Source of the DNA: Rubrobacter marinus
Lineage (GTDB): Bacteria; Actinomycetota; Rubrobacteria; Rubrobacterales; Rubrobacteraceae
Direction: 5' to 3'
Length of the DNA stretch: 64,000 bases
NCBI RefSeq assembly: GCF_011492965.1
Contig: NZ_CP045121.1
Coordinates: 2,108,001-2,172,000, forward strand
Position 1 is the first letter of the stretch, and each line of letters begins with the position of its first letter. This document shows, one piece after another, positions 43,588-54,100 of the stretch. Both the position numbers and the translations under genes were made by a program. The notes below the pieces were generated by a model. That model worked only from the letters and a program-made list of their open reading frames with translations, did not search any database and was not told where the DNA came from.

Positions 43588-45089
43588 CGCTCGCGGCCCT
43601 CCTGTAGTTCAGCGCTTCGGCGAGGTGCTCGACCCCGATCTCGGGCTCCCCGGCGAGGTCCGCGGCGGTGCGCGCGACCCTGAGCACGCGGTCGTGGGCG
43701 CGCCCGGAGAGGGCCATGCGGTCTATCGCCCGGGAGAACAGCGCCTCGGCCTCCCCGCCGAGGGCGGCGTGCTCCCTGAGCGCCCTCCCCGCCAGCGCCG
43801 CGTTCGGGACCCCCTGACGCTTGGTCTGAAGGGCGCGCGCAGCGCCGACGCGCGCCCGGATCCCGGCGGACCCCTCCGCGGCCTCGCCGCCCCGAAGCTC
43901 CTCGCGGGTCAGGCGCGGCACGTCGACGAACAGGTCGATCCGGTCGAGCAACGGCCCCGAGACGCGCCCCTGGTAGCGCTCGACCTGCCCGGCCGAGCAC
44001 CGGCAGGCCCTCCTCCTGTCGCCGTGGTAGCCGCAGGGGCAGGGGTTCATGGAGCAGACGAGCGTCACGCGGGCCGGATACGTCAGCGTGGCCGCTACCC
44101 GCGAGATCGTCACGGTCCCGTCCTCGAGCGGCTGCCTCAACACCTCCAGCGTGGAGCGGCTGAACTCGGGGAACTCGTCGAGAAACAGGACCCCGTGATG
44201 GGCCAGGGAGACCTCGCCGGGCCGCGGGTTGCTCCCCCCTCCCGCGAGCCCGGAGGTCGAGATGGTGTGGTGCGGGGCGCGGAAGGGCCGCCGCCGGACG
44301 AGGTGCCCGTCCCCGACACCGGCCGCGCTCGCCACCTTCGTCACCTCGATGCTCTCCTCCTCGGTGAGCGGCGGCAAGATCCCGGCAGCCGTCGCGCGAG
44401 CATCGTCTTGCCCGAGCCCGGAGGCCCGTTCAGCAGGATGTTGTGCCCGCCGGCGGCCGTCACCTCCAGGGCGCGCTTGGCGAACGCTTGCCCCGCCACG
44501 TCCGCGAAGTCCTCCCCGAAGGGTTTGTCCCCGGACCTTCGCCGTTGGCCTGTGGGGAGAAGGGGGACACCGGGGCCTCGCCGGAGAGGAGGCCGACCGC
44601 CTCGCGCAGGGAGGTCACGCCGTAGGTCTTCGGGCCGGAGGTCGCGGCTGCCTCGGCGGCGTTCTGGTGCGGCAGGATCAGGACGCCCAGGCCCTCCCTC
44701 TTCGCCCCTTCGGCCATCGAGAGCGCACCCCTGACGGGCCTGAGCCCTCCGTCCAGCGAGAGCTCGCCGACGACGCCGGCGCCGGCCAGGCCCTCCCCCG
44801 GCACGTGACCCGACGCGGCCAGCACGGCCAGCGCGATCGGCAGGTCGAAGGCCGGTCCTTCTTTACGCAGGTTCGCGGGGGCGAGATTCACGATGACCTT
44901 CTTCGTCGGAAACTTGTATCCGCTGTTGGATATGGCGACCCGGACCCTCTCCCTCGCCTCCTGCACCGCCGCGTCGGGCAACCCGACGATGGAGAAGCCC
45001 GGAAGCCCCGCGCCGACGTCCACCTCGACCTCGACCGGCAAGGCATCCACACCCTGCAGAGCCAGACTACGAACCCTGCACACAGACAC
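43577..45089 (-). CDS. comM: ComM/YifB-family Mg-chelatase-like AAA ATPase, two frameshifts
   Basis: A branch-migration helicase in natural transformation. The N-terminal Lon-like domain ([72 protein letters not shown]), the Walker [45 protein letters not shown] (Walker B), [17 protein letters not shown] (cysteine motif) and the C-terminal [20 protein letters not shown] are all recognisable. Two missing G are inferred near 44529-44532 and 44381-44383, either side of Walker A. Start uncertain among TTG 45104, GTG 45089 and GTG 45083. dprA follows. Confidence 0.88.
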
Positions 45090-45242
45090 TACGCCGCGTA
45101 CCAACCCTTTCCTGTGGCCCTACTCACGAAACCCTCCATCCATGCTACGCCCTCGACGGAGCGCGAAGCATTCCATGCCGGACGATTGTACCAATGTGCT
45201 CGATTACGCGCGACGCCGGTGGCGCCGGCCCGTGCGCAGCCC
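45090..45242. other. Gap between yraN and comM
   Basis: About 150 bases without gene or clear promoter. Both ends depend on repairing frameshifts in the neighbours. Confidence 0.4.
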
Positions 45243-45603
45243 TCAGAAGGCGTCTTCGACGTGAATGATCTCGGGCGCGCCCCCGCGAGCACTATCCCGA
45301 CCGCGTCGAACCGCATCTCCTCGAACCCCTCCGCGAACCCCGGCCCCTGCTCGGCGAGGTAAGCCTCCGCCATGAGGCGCACCCGTTCCTGCTTCCCCGG
45401 GTCACCGCCTCCAGCGGGTCCCCGAACCCCCTGCCGCGCCGCGCCTTCACCTCGACGAAGACCAGGACGTCCTCGCCGCGCAGGATCAGGTCGATCTCCC
45501 CGTGTCGGGTGCGGTAGTTCCGCTCCACGAGCTCGTAACCCTTGCGAACGAGGTACCCGAGCGCCAGCGACTCCCCGAGCTCGCCGGTCGCTCGCCTGCT
45601 CAC
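45243..45603 (-). CDS. YraN/UPF0102-family nuclease-fold protein, two frameshifts
   Basis: About 120 residues after repair. The restriction-endonuclease-like pattern is clear: GELGESLALGYLVRKGYELVERNYRTRHGEIDLILRGEDVLVFVEVKARRGRGFG, with the E-x-D...EVK metal motif (GEIDLI...VEVKAR). Missing bases near 45396-45399 and 45273-45275 restore RLMAEAYLAEQGPGFAEGFEEMRFDAVGIVLAG and an end VEDAF. The function is unsettled; the gene is typically next to rnhB and comM/dprA, as here, suggesting DNA processing. Start GTG/ATG-type at 45603, overlapping rnhB by 4 bases. Confidence 0.85.
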
Positions 45604-46232
45604 GACGCGCCGACCCCCGCGTAGCTTAACCGGTGCACGGCGCAGGGCCCCACCTCCCGCAGGGACGAGCGGTGCTCGAGCGTCCCGTACCCCCGGTTGC
45701 GGTCGAAGCCGTACCCGGGATGCTCGAGCTCCAGCATCCGCATCGCGTGGTCCCTCAGCACCTTCGCCACGACGCTCGCCGCCGCGACCGCGGCGCTCTT
45801 ACCGTCCGCCCGCGGCATGCACTCCACCGCCGGCCCGAGCTTCGGGGTGCCGTCGGCGAGGGCGCGGCCCGAGTAGGGGGACACGCTGCCGAGAGCGCGG
45901 GAGAGCGCCTCGCGGTTCGCCCGCCCGACGCCGTGCTCGTCGATCCACCACGCCGGGAACGAGACGACCGAGAGGGCCCGGGCGTCGGCGACGACACGCC
46001 GGAACAGGGCCTCCCGAACCCCCTCACCGAGAGCCTTGGAGTCGTCGAGGCCGGCCAGCTTCTCCTCCCCCAGGATGACCGCCGCCGCGACTATCGGGCC
46101 CGCGAGCGCGCCGCGGCCCGCCTCGTCCGCCCCGGCGAGCGGCCCCCTCCCACCGGAGACGAAGGCGGCGTCGAAAGCGTAGAGGGCGCCGCTCGGGTCC
46201 TCCCGGCGGCGCCCTCTCTTCGGTTCAGGCAT
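45600..46232 (-). CDS. rnhB: Ribonuclease HII
   Basis: 210 residues. Removes ribonucleotides from DNA. Catalytic motif GADEAGRGALAGPIVAAAVIL (Asp-Glu), LDDSKALGEG, a second acidic site in VECMPRADGKSAAVAAASVVAKVLRDH, and PGYGFDRNRGYGT. About 25 basic residues precede the first motif. ATG at 46232, 18 bases after rplS. The rplS-rnhB neighbourhood is conserved in Gram-positives. Confidence 0.95.
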   Translation of the reverse strand: MPEPKRGRRREDPSGALYAFDAAFVSGGRGPLAGADEAGRGALAGPIVAAAVILGEEKLAGLDDSKALGEGVREALFRRVVADARALSVVSFPAWWIDEHGVGRANREALSRALGSVSPYSGRALADGTPKLGPAVECMPRADGKSAAVAAASVVAKVLRDHAMRMLELEHPGYGFDRNRGYGTLEHRSSLREVGPCAVHRLSYAGVGAS

Positions 46233-46250
46233 CTTGCTACAGGTAGGAAG

Positions 46251-46577
46251 CTACTTAGCCTTCTTCACGCGGGCCTTCTTGCCGATCTTCTCGCGGATGT
46301 AGTAGAGCTTCGCCCGGCGCACCGCGCCGCGGGAGACCACCTCTATCTTCGCGATCTTGGGCGAGTGGAGCGGGAAGACGCGCTCGACGGCGACCCCGAA
46401 GGAGTTCTTCCGGACCATAAAGGTCTCGTTGATCCCGCCGCCCTTGCGGGCGATACATAGCCCCTCGAAGTTCTGTATGCGTTCGCGGTTCCCCTCGATG
46501 ACCCTGTACTGAACCCGTACGGTGTCGCCGGGACGAAAATCCACGTCGATGGGCGTTATCGTATCATTCGTGATCAT
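46251..46577 (-). CDS. rplS: 50S ribosomal protein L19
   Basis: 108 residues, normal length. Family sequence [62 protein letters not shown] and the basic end [17 protein letters not shown] at 46577 overlaps the trmD stop (ATGA), with AGGAAGGA upstream. The longer upstream frame is not real. Confidence 0.98.
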   Translation of the reverse strand: MITNDTITPIDVDFRPGDTVRVQYRVIEGNRERIQNFEGLCIARKGGGINETFMVRKNSFGVAVERVFPLHSPKIAKIEVVSRGAVRRAKLYYIREKIGKKARVKKAK

Positions 46578-47323
46578 TGCTGTCCTTCCTCGTGGGTGAT
46601 ATTCGGAGCTTCTCGCGCGGGGACCTCCCGGTCCCCCGCCGCCCTGGTGCGAGCCCGCTCGCGGGACTCTCTTTCGCGCCAGGCGCGGATCTCTCGATGG
46701 TTGCCGGATAATAGCACGCCCGGCACGTCCTCTCCATCCCACCGCGCGGGCCTCGTGTAGACCGGCGGCCCGATGGTCCCCTCCTCCGAGAAGGACTCGC
46801 CCTCGAGGCTCTCCGAGTTCCCGAGCACCCCGTCCAGCGTCCGGATCACGGCATCCGTCAGGGCGGCGGCCACGATCTCCCCCCCGGAGAGCACGAACGG
46901 TCCCAGCGACACCGCCTCCGTAGCCAGGTGTTCGCGCACCCGCTCGTCCACCCCGCCGTAGCGGCCACAAACCACGACGACGTCCTCGCCCTCCGCCATC
47001 CCGGCGGCGAGCTCGCCGACGTACCCCTGATCCAAACCCCTGCCGCCCGGCTCCGTGAGGATGACGCGCCGCCCCTCGCGGACCTCCCGCGCGGGCTCAC
47101 CGTAGACCTCCCCGAAGGCGCGTGCGACCACGTCGACTCGCACCACCATCCCGGCCCCGCCGCCGAACGGCGCGTCGTCGATCCTGCCGTTCGGCGAGAA
47201 GTCGCGCAGGTCGAACGCCCGAAAGCCGACCGAGCCGCGTTCGATCGCGCGCCCCACCACCCCGACGCGCACCGTCGCCTCGACCGCCTCCGGGAAGACG
47301 CAGAAGACGTCTATCGAGCCCAT
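46574..47323 (-). CDS. trmD: tRNA (guanine-37-N1)-methyltransferase
   Basis: 249 residues. A SPOUT-fold enzyme with a deep trefoil knot; methylates G37 next to the anticodon to prevent frameshifting. Motifs: [104 protein letters not shown]. It lies in the conserved rpsP-khpA-rimM-trmD-rplS operon. The C-terminal 20 residues are variable. Confidence 0.97.
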   Translation of the reverse strand: MGSIDVFCVFPEAVEATVRVGVVGRAIERGSVGFRAFDLRDFSPNGRIDDAPFGGGAGMVVRVDVVARAFGEVYGEPAREVREGRRVILTEPGGRGLDQGYVGELAAGMAEGEDVVVVCGRYGGVDERVREHLATEAVSLGPFVLSGGEIVAAALTDAVIRTLDGVLGNSESLEGESFSEEGTIGPPVYTRPARWDGEDVPGVLLSGNHREIRAWRERESRERARTRAAGDREVPAREAPNITHEEGQQ

Positions 47324-47330
47324 CGCGGCC

Positions 47331-47852
47331 CTAGCCCTCTATCTCGGGCCGCTTCACCGCGACCCGGCCGCCCTTCAGGTCTACCTCCGGGACGTGCTCC
47401 AGCGTGAAGGGCACGTAGACTTCCTCGTCGTCCTTCCACACCACGAGAACGTCGTGCGCGGGCGTGGGAAAGACGTGGACCACGGCCCCTACGTGCTCGC
47501 CGCCCTCGACGTCGTACGCCTCCAGGCCGACGAGGTCCCCGACGTAGAACTCGTCCTCGTCCGGCGCGTCGAGCTCGGTCCGGTCCAGAACGATCTCGGC
47601 GCCCCTCAACCCCGCGGCCGTCGCCCGATCCCCGATCCCCTCGACGTCTACGAGAAACCCCTTGGGCGTCTCCCTGACGTTGAGTATCCGCCGTCTGATC
47701 TCGCCCACGAACGGTTGCACGCCCTCCCTCAGGTGACGGCCGGAACCGGTAGGCTTCACGCGTAGGGCGCCCCTCACCCCGTGCGCGGTGGCGACGACGC
47801 CGATGACTATGGGGTCGGAGAGGTCCCCCACGGACCCTGCGGGACGGGGCAC
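47331..47852 (-). CDS. rimM: 16S rRNA processing protein RimM
   Basis: 173 residues, two domains: N-terminal barrel (VIGVVATAHGVRGALRVKPTG, DRATAAGLRGAEIVLDR) and C-terminal PRC barrel (FYVGDLVGLEAYDVEGGEHVGAVVHVFPTPAHDVLVVWKDDEEVYVPFTLEHVPEVDLKGGRVAV). Acts in 30S head maturation with S19. Start GTG at 47852, 5 bases after khpA; 7 bases to trmD. Confidence 0.95.
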   Translation of the reverse strand: MPRPAGSVGDLSDPIVIGVVATAHGVRGALRVKPTGSGRHLREGVQPFVGEIRRRILNVRETPKGFLVDVEGIGDRATAAGLRGAEIVLDRTELDAPDEDEFYVGDLVGLEAYDVEGGEHVGAVVHVFPTPAHDVLVVWKDDEEVYVPFTLEHVPEVDLKGGRVAVKRPEIEG

Positions 47853-47857
47853 GACCG

Positions 47858-48097
47858 CTAGTCCGCGACCTCCACGTTGACGCGCTTCTGCGCCTTGACG
47901 GAGGCCGCCTTCATAACGGTGCGGATGGCCTTCACGATGCGGCCGCCCTTGCCGATGACCTTGCCGACGTCGCCCTCGGCGACCCGCAGCTTCAGGTCGA
48001 CGCGCGAGTCAGACTCCTGGCCCGTGACCTCCACCCTATCGGGCTCGTCGACGAGCTGCCGGGCGAGAAAGACGAGCAGGTTCTCGAGCTGGCGCAC
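47858..48097 (-). CDS. khpA: KH-domain RNA-binding protein KhpA
   Basis: 79 residues, a single KH domain with the GxxG loop in VGKVIGKGGRIVKAIRTVMKAAS. Small RNA-binding protein, partner of KhpB in Gram-positives, also linked to cell-size control. The start is GTG at 48097 behind AGGAG. Its position between rpsP and rimM is the usual one. Confidence 0.93.
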   Translation of the reverse strand: MRQLENLLVFLARQLVDEPDRVEVTGQESDSRVDLKLRVAEGDVGKVIGKGGRIVKAIRTVMKAASVKAQKRVNVEVAD

Positions 48098-48104
48098 GGA
48101 GCTC

Positions 48105-48347
48105 CTAGAGGGCCCCGGAGATCTTCAGGAGCTTGCGGACCTGATCGGTCGGCTGGGCGCCCTTCCCGAGCCACTCCTTCGCCTTCTCGACGTCCACCTT
48201 TATGTCGGAGGGCTGCGTCCTGGGGTTGTACGTGCCGACCCTGTCGATAAACGCGCCGTCGCGCGGGCTCCTCGCGTCGGCCACCACTATCCTGTAGAAG
48301 GGGGCCTTCTTCGAGCCGTGCCTCGCCAGCCTGATCTTTACCGCCAT
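48105..48347 (-). CDS. rpsP: 30S ribosomal protein S16
   Basis: 80 residues. Family sequence [75 protein letters not shown] at 48347 behind GAGGTGAG, 42 bases after ffh. Confidence 0.98.
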   Translation of the reverse strand: MAVKIRLARHGSKKAPFYRIVVADARSPRDGAFIDRVGTYNPRTQPSDIKVDVEKAKEWLGKGAQPTDQVRKLLKISGAL

Positions 48348-48389
48348 GCTCTACTCACCTCTCGTTGATCTTACGATTCTCTGTCTGGA

Positions 48390-49733
48390 CTACCTGAAGG
48401 GCACCCTGGGCATGCGCTTCGGCATCCCGCCGCCGCCCTTGCCCATCTGCTTCATCATCTTCTGCATCTGACCGAACTGCTTGACGAGCTTCTGCACGTC
48501 CTGCTGGGTCGAGCCGGAGCCGCGGGCTATCCTACGCGCCCGGCTCGGGTTCTGCAACAGCTTCGGGTTGCGCCGTTCCTGTACCGTCATAGAGGTTATC
48601 ATCGCCTCGACCCTGCCGAGCGCCTTGTCGTCCAGATCGCTCAGATTCGCGCCCTGAAGCTGCTTGCTCAAGCCCGGGATCATGCCGAGCAGGCTCGACA
48701 GGGGACCCATCTTCTTGATCATCTGCATCTGCTTCAGGAAGTCCTCGAAGTCGAACTTGCCGGCCATGAGCTTCTTGCTCTGGGCCTCGGCCTCCTGCTG
48801 GTCCATCTGGCCTTCGGCCTTCTCGATGAGCGTGAGGACGTCGCCCATACCGAGGATGCGCCCCGCCATGCGGTCCGGGTAGAAGTAGTCGAACTCGCTC
48901 ATCTTCTCGCCCTCGGAGGCGAACTTGATCGGCCGCTCCGTCACGGAAACGACGCTGAGCGCCGCCCCCCCGCGGGCGTCGCCGTCGAGCTTCGTCAGGA
49001 CCATCCCGTCGTAGTCGACGTACTCCTTAAAGACCTCGGCGATCTCCACCGCGTTCTGGCCCGTCACCACGTCGAGGACGAGCAGGACCGAGTGCGGCCT
49101 CACCGCGCCGCGGACGCGCTTGATCTCGTCCATGAGGTTCTGATCCACGACCTGACGACCCGCCGTGTCCACGATGACGAAGTCGTAGCCGCCGTCGCGC
49201 GCGGCCTTCACGCCCCGCTCGGCGATCTCCTCCGGAGACGGCTCCGTCCCCTCCGCGTACACCGGAACACCTAGCTCGCGCCCGATCTGCTGCAGCTGCT
49301 CTATGGCCGCGGGGCGGTACGTGTCGCAGGCGACGAGATACGGCGTCTTCCCCTGCTTTCTCGCGAAGAGCGCGAGCTTGCCGGCGGTCGTCGTCTTCCC
49401 GTGGCCGTTGAGGCCCGCGAGCATGACGACCGTCGGGGGCCGCGAGGCGAACGAGAGCTTGCTCGAGGTGCCGCCCATGAGGTTGGCGAGCTCCTCGTTG
49501 ACGATCTTGACGATCTGCTGCCCCGGCGAGAGGGCCTTTGAGACCTCCGACCCCGTCGCCCGCTCGCGGACGTTCCCCACGAACTCCTTGACGACCGCGT
49601 AGTTCACGTCGGCCTCGAGGAGGGCCAGACGGATCTCGCGGGTAACCTTCTTTACCTGGTCCTCGGTGAGGTTGCCGCTGCCGCGGACGCCTTCGAGGGC
49701 CTTACCGAGCCTATCGCTTAATGTATCGAACAT
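48390..49733 (-). CDS. ffh: Signal recognition particle protein Ffh
   Basis: 447 residues. GTPase that targets nascent membrane proteins with 4.5S RNA. N domain, G domain (GLNGHGKTTTAGKLALF; DTAGRQVVDQNLMDEI; TKLDGDARGGAALS) and methionine-rich M domain (FDFEDFLKQMQMIKKMGPLSSLLGMIPG; RARRIARGSG RNA-binding motif; final FGQMQKMMKQMGKGGG). The P loop reads GHGKTT where GxxGxGKTT is usual, i.e. normal for SRP. ATG at 49733 behind GGAG, overlapping the end of ftsY closely. Confidence 0.97.
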   Translation of the reverse strand: MFDTLSDRLGKALEGVRGSGNLTEDQVKKVTREIRLALLEADVNYAVVKEFVGNVRERATGSEVSKALSPGQQIVKIVNEELANLMGGTSSKLSFASRPPTVVMLAGLNGHGKTTTAGKLALFARKQGKTPYLVACDTYRPAAIEQLQQIGRELGVPVYAEGTEPSPEEIAERGVKAARDGGYDFVIVDTAGRQVVDQNLMDEIKRVRGAVRPHSVLLVLDVVTGQNAVEIAEVFKEYVDYDGMVLTKLDGDARGGAALSVVSVTERPIKFASEGEKMSEFDYFYPDRMAGRILGMGDVLTLIEKAEGQMDQQEAEAQSKKLMAGKFDFEDFLKQMQMIKKMGPLSSLLGMIPGLSKQLQGANLSDLDDKALGRVEAMITSMTVQERRNPKLLQNPSRARRIARGSGSTQQDVQKLVKQFGQMQKMMKQMGKGGGGMPKRMPRVPFR

Positions 49734-49735
49734 AC

Positions 49736-51151
49736 TTACAAATCTCCAAACAACGCCTGCGCGAACTCGCGGGCCTCGAACGGGTGCAGATCGCCGATCT
49801 GCTCGCCGACCGAGATCATCTTGATCGGCACCCCGACCTCGTTGGCGATGGCGAGCGCGATGCCGCCCTTCGCCGTCCCGTCGAGCTTGGTCAATATTAT
49901 ACCCGTGACCCCCGCGACCTCGTGGAAGAGCTTGGCCTGGCGGAGGCCGTTCTGCCCCGTCGTCGCGTCCACGGTGAGCAGGACCTCGTGCGGCGCCCCG
50001 GGCAGCTGGCGCTCGATGACCCGCTTGACCTTGTCGAGCTCGGCCATGAGGTTCATCTTCGTGTGCAGCCTCCCCGCGGTGTCTATGAGCAGCACGTCCG
50101 CGCCCTCGGCCTTCGCCGCCTCGACCGCGTCGTGCGCGACGGCCGCCGAGTCGGCGCCCCGCTCGCGCGCTACGACCGCAGCACCCGTCCTCTCGCCCCA
50201 GGACTGCAACTGCTCTATCGCCGCCGCCCTGAACGTGTCGCCCGCCGCGAGCATCGTCTTGCCGGGCAGGAAGCTCACGAGCTTGCCGATGTTCGTCGTC
50301 TTGCCCGTCCCGTTCACCCCGACCATGAGGAGCACCGTCGGCTTGTGCGAGATGTCCAGCTCGACCGGCTTGTCGAGGATGCGAACGGCGTGCTCGATCA
50401 TGAGCTCCCGAAGCACTCTACCGCTGGTGATGTTCCGCTCCAGCGCCTCCTGCTCGAGCTCGGCGACGAGCTTCGCCGTCGTCGGCACCCCGACGTCGGA
50501 GGTTATGAGGATCTCCTCGACCCTCTCCCAGAACTCCTCGTCCTCGGCGTCCTTGAACTCCGCGACCGCCGCGTTGAGCTGCCCGACGAAAGACTCCCGG
50601 CTCCGGCTCAGGCCCTGGCGCAGACGCCCGAACCACCCGCGAGACTCCTCCATCTCCTCGTCCTCGGGCACCTCCTCGACCGGCGCCGGCTCCAGAACCT
50701 CGGCCTCCCGCGCCTCGACGAGCTCGGGCTCGTCGACAGGCTCCTCGTCCTCGACTTCCCGCCGCCGGCGCCGCCCGAACCATCCGCGAGGCTCCTCGGG
50801 CTCTTCTTCCTCCGACGCGCTCTCCACCGAAGCCGTCTCCGCAACGTCGATTTCCCGCACCTCCACGGGCTCGGGCTCTACGACTTCGTCGGGCTCAGGC
50901 TCGGCGACCTCGGGCTCCTCCTCCTCGAGCCGTCTGACCGGCACCTCCCGAACGGGGGCCTCGAGGTTCTCCTCGGGCTCCTCCGCGACGGGGGTCTCCT
51001 CCACTACCTCGCCCGTCTCCGCCAGGCCGTTGGCGGAACCTTCGGGCTCGTCCGGCTCGGCAGGTTCCCGCTCCGGCGCCTCGACGGCGGTCTCGGAAAC
51101 CTCCTCCTGCTTCTTACTCCTCCTGAAAAAGTTGCGCCACGACCGTCCCAT
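49736..51151 (-). CDS. ftsY: Signal recognition particle receptor FtsY
   Basis: 471 residues. The first 170 are a highly acidic Glu/Pro/Val-rich A domain interrupted by two near-identical basic patches (PRGWFGRRRRREVEDEE and SRGWFGRLRQGLSRSRE), which may be membrane-binding; the second is the true start of the N domain. The NG domain follows: VGVNGTGKTTNIGKLVSFL, AAGDTFRAAAIEQLQSWGE, LLIDTAGRLHTKMNLMAELDK, TKLDGTAKGGIALAI. ATG at 51151, 9 bases after smc. The smc-ftsY-ffh order is common in Gram-positives. Confidence 0.95.
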   Translation of the reverse strand: MGRSWRNFFRRSKKQEEVSETAVEAPEREPAEPDEPEGSANGLAETGEVVEETPVAEEPEENLEAPVREVPVRRLEEEEPEVAEPEPDEVVEPEPVEVREIDVAETASVESASEEEEPEEPRGWFGRRRRREVEDEEPVDEPELVEAREAEVLEPAPVEEVPEDEEMEESRGWFGRLRQGLSRSRESFVGQLNAAVAEFKDAEDEEFWERVEEILITSDVGVPTTAKLVAELEQEALERNITSGRVLRELMIEHAVRILDKPVELDISHKPTVLLMVGVNGTGKTTNIGKLVSFLPGKTMLAAGDTFRAAAIEQLQSWGERTGAAVVARERGADSAAVAHDAVEAAKAEGADVLLIDTAGRLHTKMNLMAELDKVKRVIERQLPGAPHEVLLTVDATTGQNGLRQAKLFHEVAGVTGIILTKLDGTAKGGIALAIANEVGVPIKMISVGEQIGDLHPFEAREFAQALFGDL

Positions 51152-51160
51152 ACAGGTTCT

Positions 51161-54100
51161 TCATTCTCCCGTTAAACGCTTGGATACGACAACCGTGGCC
51201 CCTGAGGAATCCTGAGTAACCCCGTAGAGTACGTCGGCCGTCGCCATGGTCCGTTTCTGGTGTGTCACGAGCAAAAATTGCCCGGATGCCCTGTACGAGT
51301 CTACCACAGAGAGGAACCTGGCCAGGTTGACGTCGTCGAGCGCGGCCTCCGCCTCGTCCAGCACGCAGAAGGCCCCCGTGCGGTCTCCGGAGGGGGTCGG
51401 ACGGCTGAGGAAGATGCTGAAGAGAAAGGACAGCGCGAGCAGGGATCTCTCGCCGCCGGAGAGCACCCGCAGGGGCCTCCAGCCCTTCCTGCGCAGCCGC
51501 AGCCCGACCTCCACGCCCTCCTCCGAGAGCGTGAGCTCCCCGGAGGCCCCGTCCATCATGCGCGGCACGATCTCCCCGAAGGCCCGCCGAACGTCCCTGA
51601 AGGTCGAGGTGAAGCGCTCCTCCATCTCGCCGTCGAGCTTGCGGATAACGTGCTCCAGCTCCTCGGCCGCGGCCTCCACGTCGGCGCGCTGCGCCGAGAC
51701 GAACTCGTAGCGCTCCTCGAGGTCCCCCTGCTGCGAGATGGCGAGCAGGTTGACGTCCCCGAACCGCTTGAGCCGCCGGGCGAGCCGGGCCCTCTCGGCC
51801 TCCGAGGGCTCGCCGAGGGCCTCGGCCTCCCCGCGCGCGACCTCCAGCGTCGCGCCCCACTCCTCGAGGATCTCCTCCGAGGCCCGCGCGGCGGCCTCCT
51901 CAACGCGGACGAGCTCCTCCCGCACGGCCTCGACCCCGGATCGCGCGCGGGCCAGCTCCACGGCGAGCTCCCCCGCGGTCCGGGAGAGCTCGGCCCGCTC
52001 CTCGGAGACGCGCGTGCGTCGCGCGGCGGCCTCGGACCGAGCACGACGGGCCGCGCCGAGCCCCTCGCGCCCGCCCGCTTCGAGTCGGGAAGCGGCCCCG
52101 ATGGCCCGGCGGGACAACTCCGCGAGCCTCTGGTCCCTGCCCGCCGGGGCGGCCTTCTTCAGGCGTCCGAGCTCGCGGACGAGCCTGGCGCGGCGGTCTC
52201 GGAGGGCACGGATCGCCGAGCGGGACCGGGCCAGGCGCCCGGCCGCCTCCCGGGTCGCCGCGTAGGCGGGGTCGACGGACCGCTGGGCCTCGGAGAGCTC
52301 CTCCCCGGCCCGTTGCTCCGCCTTCTCCGCCTCCCCGAGGGTGGCCTCGGCGGTGGAGATCTCACCCTCCGCCCCTTCTAGCGCGGCCTCGGCCTCCTGG
52401 CGCAGACACCGCGCGCGCTCCGCCCCCTTGGAGCGCCGCTCCGCCTCGGAGGCCAGCAGCCGGCCGGCGCGCGTGACCCTGGAGGCGAGGTTGCGCAGGG
52501 CCTCGCCCCGGGCGTTCAATTCGTCGAGGCGCCCGGAGTGGGAGGCGACCTCCTCCCGAAGGTCGTAGAGCTCCTCGCCCATGCGGTTCTTCAGCACGTC
52601 GAGGCGGGCCTCCTCCTCGGCGAGCCGCGCCTCCCGGACGAACTCGCCGTCCTCGGCGGTCCGGCTCGCGCTCGTGCGCGTTAGGCGCAGGCCCTCGCGG
52701 GTCACCGCCACGTGCCCGTTGCTGGGCGCGGATCCCCCCGGCTCCGCGACCCCATCGATGACGTAGATCCCGGCGAGCAGGCGGGATGCGACCTCCTCGT
52801 ACGAGGGGTCGAGGACTTCGACGCATTCGGCGAGCGGCTTGCCGGGCGGCGTGCCGTGCTCCGCCAGCTCGCCCGCGTCCAGGCGCACCACGACGCGCTC
52901 CGAGGGCCGTTCGCCGGAGAGGAAGCGTAGGCCCTCGCTGAGGGGCGCGATCACGCCGCCCGCGAGGTCGCCGAGCGCGGCCTCGACGGCGGCCTCGTAG
53001 CCGGGCCTGGACCTGACGACCTCGTACAGACGCTTCCCGTTCGAGCCGCCCTCCGGCACCCGGAGGGCGCGTACCTCGGCCTCCGTCCTCCCGACGAGCG
53101 AGGCCAGAACGCCCCTCCTGCTGTCCGCATCCGCCGCCCGCCCGCGCAGGAGACCCCGCAGCTCCCTCACGCGCTCCGGCACGGCCGACGCGCCTACCCG
53201 CGGCTCGGAGCGCAGAGCGTCCAGCCCCTCCCTGGCCTCCGCCAGCCGCGCGAGATCCTCGTCGCCCATCGCCTCCGTCTCCCCCAGACGGCTCGCCGCG
53301 CGGTCCCGCCTCTCGCGCAGCGCCCTCAGGTTGCCCGCGGCCTCGACCCTTCGCGCCGTCGCCGCCGAGCCCTCCCGCCTCGTGCGCGAGACGAGCCCCT
53401 CCAGCCGGCCGAGCTCTCCCTTCGCCCGCGCGTGCCCCTCCTCCAGCCCGTCCACCCCCTCCTCGAGGCGTCCGAGCTCGGCGGAGACGCGTTCGATCTC
53501 CCCCTCGATCCTCTCGACCAGCCTGCGCCGGTCCGCGTCGACGTCGCGAGCACCCTCGGCCCGGAACGCGGATCGCTCCGCGCGGGACGCGTCGGCGCGC
53601 AGGCGTTCCAGGCCGTTCTCCAGGCCCTCGATGAGGCGCTCCACCTCGCGCAGCTCGCCCTCCAGCTTCACCTCGGCTTCGCCGTGGCGCCGCCCCTGCT
53701 CGCGGGCCGCGCCCTCCTCTTCGACCAGCCGGGCCGCCGTAGCCTCGGCCTCCGCGAGGCGCGAGCGCAGGCCGTCGAGACCGCGCGTCGCGACCCCGTA
53801 GAGGTGCGCGAGCGAGAGCTTGCGGTAGCGGGCCTCCAGCTCCCGGTACTCGCGGGCGGCGACGGCTTCCCGCTCGATCTTGCGTAGCTGCTCCGCGAGC
53901 TCGGCCTCCAGCGCCCGCCCGCTCTCCAGCTGCGCCGCCGTCTGGTCCAGCTTCCGGCCCGCCGCGAGCCGCCGCCTCCGGAACACCCCGAGGCCCGCCG
54001 CCTCCTCGAGGGCCGTCCGGCAAGCCTGGGCGCCGCCGGCGACGATCGCGTCCACAGCCCCCTGGCGCAGGATGCTGTGGCGGCCGATGCCCGCCTCCCC

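Noticed and set aside
46705..46715. ATAATA in trmD region as another word copy
   Set aside because: It reads GGATAATAGC on the non-coding strand and the flank bias runs the other way.
49890..49900. A tenth copy of the YATAATAC word in ftsY (TATAATAT)
   Set aside because: The last base differs and the flanks show no C-to-G switch.
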